From: Timaviella obliquedivisa GSE-PSE-MK23-08B
Lineage (GTDB): Bacteria; Cyanobacteriota; Cyanobacteriia; Elainellales; Elainellaceae
Assembly: GCA_019358855.1 (NCBI GenBank)
Contig: JAHHII010000019.1
Span: 1-64,000 of the forward strand
Reading direction: 5' to 3'
Length of the DNA: 64,000 bases
Each line of letters starts with the position of its first letter. Positions within the stretch are counted from its first letter, which is position 1. Under the pieces are notes generated by a model. It did not search any database, had not been told where the DNA came from, and saw nothing but the letters and a program-made list of their open reading frames with translations. The position numbers and the translations under genes were made by a program. Shown here in pieces: positions 38,560 through 46,269 of the stretch.

Positions 38560-39822
38560 CTAAATTACAATTCTTGGACTGTTATACCAGTTAAAGGTAG
38601 GACTTTCGGGTTGGGTATCAATGCCAAGTTGGCTTTCTGCGCCATCCACATGCAGCCGCACCAAATATTCTCCTGCCTTAACATCAATGATTGGAACCAT
38701 TACTTCATCAGTATCTTGATCACGAGGTTGGGACTCAAACAAGTAAACCGCAGGCTGATCAATTGTCCACTCATTTAACGCGAGTATCACGCGCTGCTTA
38801 ACGCCCACAGGTAAGTTTACCTGAACAGTAATATTTGCAGTTCGGAATTCATCATTTTGCTCAATAAGATGAACGCTCATGCTCTTAATAGTCGGACGTA
38901 GCACAAAGGGTACAACGCTCGATTCCACACTACGATAGGGCGGATCCATGATTCCAGTACTGACCTGATGAATTACTTGAAGATTTTGTACACCTGCCCG
39001 TAAAAGATGAGGCGGAACCAAAGCAAGTGGAACAATAATTTGATGAGAGCTTACCTCGGCGGGAATAATATCTATACCGCTAATCCGGACGCGAACCTCA
39101 GCCCCTTCAAACTGCTTACCTTGAATGAGTAACGTGCTATCTAACAAAATCGGATCAAAGCGTCCCGATTGCGAAACCACTTGCTCCACGATCGGCTGGT
39201 GTGGAAAAGGAACGATGCCCCCCATATTGCGATCGCGCACTGGCAACGCTCGTTTCATGGTTTCATCACCATCAATCATGACCACCATAACTTTGTAGAC
39301 TGTAGATAATAAATAGGGCGTTTGAAAAAACACCGACCAAGTTTTAGATAAATCCTCCAAATTCATATTGATAGGAATAATCAAAGCTTGCTGCATTTGA
39401 TCCGCCAAATTAGAATCGGCTAGGAATCGAAATGTCGAATCCAGCGTCGTCTCCCGAATCATTGCTTCAGTCAGCAGCGGCTGGTCATTAAATGTACGAA
39501 TCACACTGCCCAACAAGCGCTGCGGCTCTAGCTCTGTTTCGTTACCATAGCAGCTCATCATATAGAATAAATCGATCGCTGCCTGTCGCTTAATCGGGCT
39601 ACCCTTAGACCGAGAAGGCGTAGCATCAGCGTTATTGAGCGCAGAGTTACGACTAACTTGATACAGAAACAAATTCACCCCTGACTCGGGCGTTCCGCCA
39701 CTGCTCAAACTTCCAGGTCGAACAGTCGTGACTCTGGCTCCATCAATGTCTCTCTGCACCGAAGCCTGTAACAACTTCTGTAGCGATGCAGTGACGGTTG
39801 CAATTGAAAGATAATTACTCAT
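38560..39822 (-). CDS. DUF4255 protein (Pvc16/Afp16-type tail terminator candidate)
   Basis: A 420-residue protein with an N-terminal DUF4255 (Pvc16_N) domain at ~1-195: ATVTASLQKLLQA, GVNLFLYQVSRNSALNN, and WSVFFQTPYLLSTVYKVMVV. In contractile injection systems this family caps the tube/sheath end. The C-terminal half shows beta-rich repeats (LIQGKQFEGAEVRVRISGID and similar) resembling IPT-type Ig domains. The start ATG overlaps the response-regulator stop by one base (TAATG), so the two are translationally coupled. Confidence 0.85.
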   Translation of the reverse strand: MSNYLSIATVTASLQKLLQASVQRDIDGARVTTVRPGSLSSGGTPESGVNLFLYQVSRNSALNNADATPSRSKGSPIKRQAAIDLFYMMSCYGNETELEPQRLLGSVIRTFNDQPLLTEAMIRETTLDSTFRFLADSNLADQMQQALIIPINMNLEDLSKTWSVFFQTPYLLSTVYKVMVVMIDGDETMKRALPVRDRNMGGIVPFPHQPIVEQVVSQSGRFDPILLDSTLLIQGKQFEGAEVRVRISGIDIIPAEVSSHQIIVPLALVPPHLLRAGVQNLQVIHQVSTGIMDPPYRSVESSVVPFVLRPTIKSMSVHLIEQNDEFRTANITVQVNLPVGVKQRVILALNEWTIDQPAVYLFESQPRDQDTDEVMVPIIDVKAGEYLVRLHVDGAESQLGIDTQPESPTFNWYNSPRIVI

Positions 39823-40538
39823 TAAGCGGTCACCACGCCTAGCTTCAGCGCTTTAACGATCGCTTGGGTGCGGCTTGTTACCTGTAGTTTTTCAAAAATT
39901 GCTGTAAGATGCGCCTTAACCGTTGCAATGGTAATAAACAAATGCTGAGCGATCGCATCGTTAGAAGCCCCTTGAACTAACCAGTGCAACACCTCTTGTT
40001 CGCGCTCTGTTAAATGCACCGACTGCCTAGCTTGCAGCGATCGCCCTGCATAAAAATGAAACATCCGAAAGAACCCCGTCGCAATTTCAGGCGAAAGATA
40101 CACTTCACCATTGAGTACAGTGGCGATCGCCTCATGCAGTTGAGTGACAAGCCGATCCTTGCACACATATCCCCGCGCCCCTGACTGCATTGCTCGAAAC
40201 ACCCACTCATCTTGATGGTGAGACGATAAGACCAATACCTTACCCGCATAACTCATATTCGCCAAACGATTTAGCACCTCTATGCCATCTCCGTGCGCCA
40301 GTTCTAAATCCAGCAGCGTTAACGTCGGATGTTGCTCGATCGCCAAATTAAAAGCTTGATCTGCCGATGCCGCTTCTCCAACAATGGTGAAATTCGTTGA
40401 ACTATTAATATTGCAAAAATCTAATAGCGTTCGCAACCCTTGGCGAAATGGCTGCTGATCATCGACCAGCAAAATCGAAACCGGAGCGGCAGACGTAGCG
40501 GATGTAGGAGCTTTGGATGCAGAAACCGTCATACTCAT
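39822..40538 (-). CDS. NarL/LuxR-type response regulator in the eCIS operon
   Basis: A 238-residue response regulator. The receiver domain (~20-145) has the acidic pair in ILLVDDQQ, phospho-acceptor Asp in LTLLDLELAHGDG, and Lys in ARGYVCKD. The C-terminal LuxR-type HTH (~170-235) reads LTEREQEVLHWLVQGASNDAI. GGAG precedes ATG 40538. The gene is fused by a one-base overlap to the DUF4255 gene and sits 84 bases below a histidine kinase, its likely partner. It probably controls the operon or other eCIS genes. Confidence 0.85.
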   Translation of the reverse strand: MSMTVSASKAPTSATSAAPVSILLVDDQQPFRQGLRTLLDFCNINSSTNFTIVGEAASADQAFNLAIEQHPTLTLLDLELAHGDGIEVLNRLANMSYAGKVLVLSSHHQDEWVFRAMQSGARGYVCKDRLVTQLHEAIATVLNGEVYLSPEIATGFFRMFHFYAGRSLQARQSVHLTEREQEVLHWLVQGASNDAIAQHLFITIATVKAHLTAIFEKLQVTSRTQAIVKALKLGVVTA

Positions 40539-40622
40539 AATTACTCCAAAAGAACATAGAGCTAGAAATAGGCTGAAAACTGAGGCTGTTTTAGCAAGCT
40601 GATTAGTTAGTAAGCTGATTGG

Positions 40623-41747
40623 TTAGTAAGCTGATGACTTTGGCAAGCTAATCGAGAACTGTGCGCCGCCCTGGGACAGGTTTTCCGCCCAAAGGCTGCC
40701 CTGATGATCAAGAATAATTTTCTGAGCGATCGCTAACCCTAGCCCCGTCCCCCCCGGACGACGAGAGTAAAATGGCTTAAATACCTGCTCAATGTCAGCT
40801 TCAGGTAATCCACAGCCTTGATCAGCAATTGTAATCAACACCTCTTGCTGAAATATTTGCCATTGACAAGTGATCACACCGCCTAAAGGACTAAACTGCA
40901 CAGCATTATGCAAAAGATTGTGGAACACCTGCTGAACTTGCCAGCGATCGATCGAAAGATGCACTGTTGATTTAGGAAAGCAAATTTTAACCTGTTTTTC
41001 TCGGAGCCAAGGTTGTAAACCAGCAGCAGCATCCCGCAAAATTTCTAGCACATCACAAGAAACAACCCGCAATTGCGACTGTTGTCCACAGGCGAACAAA
41101 TTAGAAACGCTTTCAGTTAACTGAGCCGTGGTTTCTCGAATTAATGCTACCTGCTGCTTTTGTCCATCTGCCGACAGTCCCAGATAAAGGTTCTCTGCAT
41201 AAAGACTAATCAAGGCTAAGGGATTTCGGAGTTGATGCTCTGCGCATTGTAAAATCTGCTCTAAAAGTTGATTTTCTGCTTGTTGCCGCAGATGCGCTTG
41301 GTGCATTGTTAAAAAATGCTCTAAAAGCTGTACTTGACCCTCTACCAGCATTTGCTGAGACGAAGAAAGACGAGCTTGAGTCCAAAGTAGCAAAAAGTCA
41401 CCCTGTTGACCAAAGCGACAAACCGATGCGATCGCGTTACTCGAGAAATTCTCTAAAACAGTCAATACTTGCAAGGGTAAAGTTGCAAATTGAGTTAAAA
41501 ATTCGTCTGAATCGATGAGTAATTTTTGATACTTGCTGTACCAAAGTAATTCACTCGACTGTTCGTGTAAAGATGTAACTTGCCGTGTTTTCGCTGGCTG
41601 CGTTCCCGATTGATGCCAGTGGACAATTTGCGCCTGTAAAACAGGAATTTGGAGCGCTAACTGCTGCAACTGAAGTTGACAGATATGGGAAATGTTTGGA
41701 AGCTGACGGGTTAAAGGAGGATGAAGCAAAGGAGCTGATAAATACAT
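40623..41747 (-). CDS. Sensor histidine kinase
   Basis: A 374-residue soluble kinase. An N-terminal sensor part (~1-160) has a DICT-like or GAF-like pattern (ELLWYSKYQKLLIDSDEF, then SSNAIASVCRFGQQGDFLLL); its signal is unknown. The HisKA box is CAEHQLRNPLALISLYAENL with phospho-His. HATPase motifs are HNLLHNAVQFSP (N), IADQGCGLP (G1) and GGTGLGLAIA (G2). No membrane helix. It is the first gene of the leftward string leading to the DUF4255 and ATPase genes. Confidence 0.85.
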   Translation of the reverse strand: MYLSAPLLHPPLTRQLPNISHICQLQLQQLALQIPVLQAQIVHWHQSGTQPAKTRQVTSLHEQSSELLWYSKYQKLLIDSDEFLTQFATLPLQVLTVLENFSSNAIASVCRFGQQGDFLLLWTQARLSSSQQMLVEGQVQLLEHFLTMHQAHLRQQAENQLLEQILQCAEHQLRNPLALISLYAENLYLGLSADGQKQQVALIRETTAQLTESVSNLFACGQQSQLRVVSCDVLEILRDAAAGLQPWLREKQVKICFPKSTVHLSIDRWQVQQVFHNLLHNAVQFSPLGGVITCQWQIFQQEVLITIADQGCGLPEADIEQVFKPFYSRRPGGTGLGLAIAQKIILDHQGSLWAENLSQGGAQFSISLPKSSAY

Positions 41748-42052
41748 TCTTAAACCTACTCTAGCCAGGCGCTTTCATCATTCCCACCTTCTCTAAGGTG
41801 TTTTCAACTAAGTAGACATTTTTAGTATTTCTTAATATTGATTTCTCTTCCCCATAGCGATCTTAATGCATAAGAGAATAGATTATCCTAGACTTAGGAT
41901 CAGGTTTGCACTACATTAACTTTGGGATGAGTCAAGTGGCGATCGCTTCATCGCTTCAATAAGACAATGCTCCTAATTATCAATGCGACGCTAAAACCTG
42001 GTGTCATTGGACGACATTAGGCAGTCGTTGCGAAACTCCAACAGTACAGACC
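41748..42052. other. Intergenic region, divergent promoter area
   Basis: A gap of 305 bases between the divergent histidine kinase and DUF3122 genes. It contains a small palindrome CACCTTCTCTAAGGTG at 41785-41800 in the kinase leader, AT-rich DNA around 41820-41900 and one GGCGATCGC. Promoters for both genes must lie here; I cannot place their boxes with confidence. No open frame or RNA gene is seen. Confidence 0.4.
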
Positions 42053-42559
42053 ATGAAGTATTTGAAATCTCTGCTATTGGCAATTCTCATCGTTTTTCTA
42101 ACCCTTGCTAATGGCATGACTTGTTCACCTGCCGCCGCTGAAATTCGCCAATTCCACGAATCTCCTGGAAAATTGCTTTACAAATCTCAGTGGGCTCTAA
42201 AAGATCAAACTGGCAAATCTTGGCAGGCGATCGCCTTTCAGGTACGTTCAGCCAATTCCTTAAAACCCGGCTTTGCAGTTCGGCTCCGTCTGGTAGGGTT
42301 TCCTAACTCAGTGACCCTCAGCCCTCTCCAACCGCTCCGGCTCGACGATCGCCAACAGTTTCTCACTGCCTCCAACATATCTGTCAACCTTCCCCCCGGA
42401 GCGATCGGAGAGTTTGATATTCAGCCTATCCTTTCCCAACTCAATCCTAAAACGCCCCTATATCTGACCCTGACCACAAAAGACGCATCGACTATTGATC
42501 TAAAAGTGCCACCTTTCCTGGTTGAAGAGTGGCAAGGTTTACCTAATCGGTTGCAATAG
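42053..42559 (+). CDS. DUF3122 domain-containing exported protein
   Basis: A 168-residue protein with a Sec signal peptide (hydrophobic LLLAILIVFLTLANG, likely cleavage near AAAEIRQ). The mature part (~35-160) is the DUF3122 domain of cyanobacteria: GKLLYKSQWALKDQTGKSWQ and LRLVGFPNSVTLSP are typical. The role is unknown; the protein is probably periplasmic or lumenal. A terminator hairpin follows at 42617. Confidence 0.8.
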   Translation: MKYLKSLLLAILIVFLTLANGMTCSPAAAEIRQFHESPGKLLYKSQWALKDQTGKSWQAIAFQVRSANSLKPGFAVRLRLVGFPNSVTLSPLQPLRLDDRQQFLTASNISVNLPPGAIGEFDIQPILSQLNPKTPLYLTLTTKDASTIDLKVPPFLVEEWQGLPNRLQ

Positions 42560-42616
42560 AGATCTGAGTGTAATTACGATTTGCTCTTATCCCTAGTTCT
42601 GATTTCACATCTATAA

Positions 42617-42647
42617 AAAGTCGCCCTTGTCTTTAAGGGCGACCTTT
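42617..42647. terminator. Bidirectional terminator hairpin
   Basis: The arms AAAGTCGCCCTT and AAGGGCGACCTTT pair over about 12 bp with a six-base loop. The hairpin lies between the ends of the convergent DUF3122 and ferritin-like genes, so it can serve both. A and T runs flank the stem in both directions. Confidence 0.75.
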
Positions 42648-42677
42648 GAGGCAAATAACCTTCCTAAATTTAATGAT

Positions 42678-43628
42678 TTACCACAAGGCTCGTACGGGTG
42701 CCGAAGAGCCACTGCCTGAAGGCGTAGGCTGCGGAGATGGGCTAGGACGAGGTGTTGTAGGCTGAGGTACTGTCGTCGGCTGAGGTACTGTCGGTTGCTG
42801 GGCAACATTCAAAATTGGACTAACGAGTGCCAGCACTTCATCTGCGGTTGCGTAACCATCAAATGCATCAGAACTAAAGGGAATCGGAGAGCCGCCTCGG
42901 TTCTCGTTATAGATCACTTCGGTACTGCTGGCATTTGTTGAAATCCAAGGATTTACATCTTCTCCTAGCAAGGATTGTCGTAGAAACCTAACGCCAGCGG
43001 CATGTCGAGCTTCTACACTGTGAATAGCTAGGGCTGCTGCCAAAACAGTTTTACCGGCTTCACCTGCTGCCAAAAGGTTTTGCACTTGCCCCTTGTAAGC
43101 TGCAACTCCTAAATCCTCAACGTACTGCCCTGCTAAAAGAAAGTCTGCGGGATTAGCAAAAGGATCACGTCCTAAAATTGCCGTGTAGTTGGGGTTAGCC
43201 GGAATGGTGACAGCATTTGGATCGCCTCCTAAAGAAGGCAGGACTGCTGAAAGTTGCTCAACATGGTCAGCTTCATCTTGCCCATAAGACACGATCGCAT
43301 CTTTAGCCACCTGAGGAGCGCCTGCCAAGCCACCGTTTTGAGCCGCAGCCACACCTCGACGATAAAAGTCGGCTTCTAATTTCTCTAATGTCAATGCATA
43401 TTCTGTGACTTGCCGAGGTGTCAAAACTGTGCCCTGAGCATACGCCGCAGAGGTTGGAATGAAACATACTACCAACAGCAATGGCAGAATAAAGACCATT
43501 GCTTTAGCCAGAGGTCGAACCTGACTCACAAACCGACCCGATTGAGCAAATAAAACTGCGAGGAAATGATAGGGCAATAATAGACGATGAGTCGCCCGTG
43601 GAATGATAGGGGTCAAATGGGTTTTCAT
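42678..43628 (-). CDS. Exported ferritin-like domain protein (second gene of pair)
   Basis: A predicted protein of ~316 residues. A long basic N-terminus leads to a signal-type helix (~50-65, AKAMVFILPLLLVVCFIP) ending in AYAQ. The ferritin-like four-helix domain has its carboxylate/His pattern in TLEKLEADFYRRGV, DEADHVEQLSAVL and SVEARHAAGVRFL. The tail is Thr/Pro/Ser-rich (low complexity). ATG 43628 is preferred because AGAGGAAG stands five bases upstream; the frame is open to 43661. It is the downstream gene of a probable operon with the Tat-exported paralogue. Confidence 0.8.
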   Translation of the reverse strand: MKTHLTPIIPRATHRLLLPYHFLAVLFAQSGRFVSQVRPLAKAMVFILPLLLVVCFIPTSAAYAQGTVLTPRQVTEYALTLEKLEADFYRRGVAAAQNGGLAGAPQVAKDAIVSYGQDEADHVEQLSAVLPSLGGDPNAVTIPANPNYTAILGRDPFANPADFLLAGQYVEDLGVAAYKGQVQNLLAAGEAGKTVLAAALAIHSVEARHAAGVRFLRQSLLGEDVNPWISTNASSTEVIYNENRGGSPIPFSSDAFDGYATADEVLALVSPILNVAQQPTVPQPTTVPQPTTPRPSPSPQPTPSGSGSSAPVRALW

Positions 43629-43644
43629 TGGATTCTTCCTCTTA

Positions 43645-44367
43645 TTATGCAACGAGCGCACCGTTGATTGGGTTGTTGATCAGGTTTAGTGAGGCAACGA
43701 TCGCCACAATTTGTTTAGGGGTGTATAGCTCGTCGTAAGCTTTTCCTGTAAATGGATTAAGCTCAGCGACTAAGTCTGCGTCCTGCACTAAGCGATCGCT
43801 GTCTGGCTCAGTGACAGGTCTCCCAAGTAGCGATCTAACGCCAGCCGCATGACGCGCCTCGACTGAAACAATCGACCCTGCGGCTAGAAGGTAAGTTGGG
43901 TTGGTGAGACTAGGGCCTGCACCGTTATAAGCATGAACGCCCACATCTTCTAAAGCAACCGCTGTATTAAGAATCTGGTCGCGATCGCTAAGAATAGCCT
44001 CTAACCCCTCTGAGTTGAAGCTAATATCTTCAGTAGCAAACAAGGTTTGGTCACCCAAAACACTGCGTAAAAACGTCACATGAGCCGCTTCTTGAGCGCC
44101 TAAAACTCTCATGTACTCTGCCTCTCTGGTATCTGTAACCTTGCCAGAATCCGCTACTGCTGCATAAAAAGCAGCTTCAAGTTCCTCCAGCAAGAGAGCA
44201 AAGTTAAGAATGCCAACGTCATCGGCATTGAAAGTGAGGGTGCGACTACGCCTAGATTGGGCAGTTGCCATCTTGGGGAGGGTTGCAAGCATTAAACCAC
44301 CAAAACCACAAACTCCCCACTTGATGAGATTGCGGCGCGAGGCAGATAATGCCTTTTGGCTCTTCAT
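43645..44367 (-). CDS. Tat-exported ferritin-like domain protein (desiccation-related type)
   Basis: A 240-residue protein with a twin-arginine signal (SRRNLIKWG, hydrophobic core GFGGLMLATLP, cleavage near ATAQS). The mature domain is ferritin-like, with LLEELEAAFYAAVAD, AQEAAHVTFLRSVLG and SVEARHAAGVRSLLG giving putative metal ligands. Such proteins resemble plant desiccation-related PCC13-62. Tat export implies folding with cofactor before transport. AGGAGA lies eight bases before the ATG. It is the first gene of the pair. Confidence 0.85.
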   Translation of the reverse strand: MKSQKALSASRRNLIKWGVCGFGGLMLATLPKMATAQSRRSRTLTFNADDVGILNFALLLEELEAAFYAAVADSGKVTDTREAEYMRVLGAQEAAHVTFLRSVLGDQTLFATEDISFNSEGLEAILSDRDQILNTAVALEDVGVHAYNGAGPSLTNPTYLLAAGSIVSVEARHAAGVRSLLGRPVTEPDSDRLVQDADLVAELNPFTGKAYDELYTPKQIVAIVASLNLINNPINGALVA

Positions 44368-44666
44368 GTTAATATCTCCTGAAAATAATCAGTGTTCATA
44401 CGCTTGCTGATCAAGTACGTCTATCAGGCTCTATTGGATTAGTAATGCAATTGAACTGTAACCGCTAGATGTATTTAAGGCTTTGAACCTTTTGAGTCAT
44501 CCCAAATTGGTAAGAGCATGGCATAGAAACCCATAGAGTTATCTGTTAGACTATTTCACCTGCCTACCACAGTCTCTCTACAGGAAGAGAGATATTTAGG
44601 CAAACAAAAAACCATGCCTTAATTAAAAGCACAGTTTCTTGCAAAGTCGAGTTCCATCAAACTCTT
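44368..44666. other. Intergenic region, no gene seen
   Basis: About 300 bases between the Tat-exported ferritin-like gene and the end of the HHL1-like gene, both leftward. The promoter for the ferritin-like pair should be here. The only structure noted is a short TCTCTCT/AGAGAGA inverted repeat near 44573-44592. No frame with coding character is evident. Confidence 0.35.
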
Positions 44667-45092
44667 TTAGCGCTGAAAAGCTGTCGCTAGCTTGTTGCGA
44701 ACTTGGGCGATCGCCCCTTGCACAAAATTTCCGACCGAAGCTTTCGGCTCTACCGCCAGCGTAATTGGCTCATCCTTAAACTCTTTCACTCGATAGCCAT
44801 ATTCCAACTGATGTTGATTCTTTTTCAAGATTGGAAACAGGCGAAAAGCACCTTGACACAGTTCTTCCTGATTTGCATAAATCGCCTGATTAATTTGACT
44901 AGAGCGCTTTACCGCAAGTGAACCTACAGGAAACCAAGGCTTTTTATCTTTGACGCGAATGTAAACCTCAAAGTCAGGCACCCCATCTGCCTTCATTTTG
45001 TCGTACTCTTTACCCGCCTCAGCGCGCACCTTTGCTCGCTTAGAAACTTTAGGTGCAGACTGGGCTTTACTAAATCCCTTACTGTTGGTCAT
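44667..45092 (-). CDS. HHL1-like protein
   Basis: A 141-residue protein resembling the plant HHL1 (hypersensitive to high light 1) family and its cyanobacterial relatives, which are linked to photosystem II protection. The matching part is EAGKEYDKMKADGVPDFEVY, WFPVGSLAVKRSSQINQAI and ELCQGAFRLFP. The N-terminus is basic. No membrane segment is clear. The identification is from recalled family pattern, not a search. Confidence 0.7.
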   Translation of the reverse strand: MTNSKGFSKAQSAPKVSKRAKVRAEAGKEYDKMKADGVPDFEVYIRVKDKKPWFPVGSLAVKRSSQINQAIYANQEELCQGAFRLFPILKKNQHQLEYGYRVKEFKDEPITLAVEPKASVGNFVQGAIAQVRNKLATAFQR

Positions 45093-45263
45093 GGGTATTG
45101 CTCTTGAAACTCTGTCATATAAGTTTATACGATTCTAAGAATTAATAAGTCCAAAAAACGATGAGGATTTAGAAACCCGCACGCCGTCAACTGCTTGCCC
45201 AGTTTTCCGTTTCAACCGAGAATAAGAAAATATTAAAAATATCGAAAAAGGTAAGGTAAGTCT

Positions 45264-45665
45264 GTGGGACAATACGAACGCTTGATTTTAATGGCAGAGG
45301 ATGAACTAACTCAATACAGCACTGACGCTCGCAAAATAGAGAAACTTAGGCAAAAAATTGGTTTGTCTGTTAGTGCTGTCGAGCAAAAGCAGGTCAAAGA
45401 ATCTTTGCTCGCTGGCTTACCCAATAGTGGTCTTAGCAAACTGGTTGAAACCCAACGCCAGACCATTGCCCTTCCCTTCTGGGGCATCGCTGGGCTAGGC
45501 TTGCTCTTAGGAATTTCCTTCTCCCAACCCCTCGACTTTATTGCCACTATTGTAGGCACAGCTGCTGCCTACAACCTACAAAAGTGGGGCTGGAACCTCC
45601 AAGCCAAAAGGCTTGTGCTACAAACCTTAGAAGACATTGAAGAACGTGTCCGCCAGCCCAACTAA
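45264..45665 (+). CDS. Small membrane protein of unknown function
   Basis: A 133-residue protein. N-terminal ~70 residues are soluble and charged; two hydrophobic helices follow at ~72-106 (FWGIAGLGLLLGISFS, FIATIVGTAAAY). The C-terminus is basic and helical. The start is GTG 45264. No family is recognised. Confidence 0.6.
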   Translation: MGQYERLILMAEDELTQYSTDARKIEKLRQKIGLSVSAVEQKQVKESLLAGLPNSGLSKLVETQRQTIALPFWGIAGLGLLLGISFSQPLDFIATIVGTAAAYNLQKWGWNLQAKRLVLQTLEDIEERVRQPN

Positions 45666-45693
45666 AGAGCGATCGCCCACCCTAATCCATCTC

Positions 45694-46206
45694 TCAATCT
45701 CCATCTCTTACATTTAGAGTAGGCATCCAAGGCAAGTCAGTGACACCCAGGTCGTAGCCCAGTTGGCTTAGAAGTGTGGTGAGTTGTCCACGGTGGTGAG
45801 TTTGGTGGTTAAACAAATGAATCACAAGCAACCCATGAGGGAGTACTCGCTCTACCCCATCGGAAGCTGATTTATATCTCAAGGTTTGGTTCAACCAATC
45901 ATTTGTGAGTTGCTTTGACCATTCTAAAATCTGTTGATCTGTTATTTCTCGCTGTTGCCGAAGTTCGTTAAAATCAGAGTAAAGTTCCTGTCTGAGTTGG
46001 GCAACGTAAGGCTGACTCATAAAGCGTCCCATCCAAATGCGATCGCCCACTAGCAGATGATTCAACGTTCCACTAATCGACTTAAAAAAAGCACCTCGAT
46101 CTTCCCGGCGCTGTTCATCTGACATCTCGGCACAAACGGCATAAAGCTTTAGGTTCATCCAATGGTTGTACTGTGCCATTGTTTCAGCAGAAGTGCGATC
46201 GTACAT
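45694..46206 (-). CDS. DinB family protein
   Basis: A 170-residue four-helix DinB/YfiT-like protein. Putative metal-binding His residues are in SGTLNHLLVGDRIWMGRF, and the pair in LFNHQTHHRGQLTTLL, which is diagnostic. Members act as metal-dependent thiol transferases or in stress response; the substrate is unknown here. Confidence 0.85.
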   Translation of the reverse strand: MYDRTSAETMAQYNHWMNLKLYAVCAEMSDEQRREDRGAFFKSISGTLNHLLVGDRIWMGRFMSQPYVAQLRQELYSDFNELRQQREITDQQILEWSKQLTNDWLNQTLRYKSASDGVERVLPHGLLVIHLFNHQTHHRGQLTTLLSQLGYDLGVTDLPWMPTLNVRDGD

Positions 46207-46269
46207 TTTTTAATCGTACATTTCTATCAGTGAACCAATACACTCGCGCCTAACTATTTACAATGCTAA

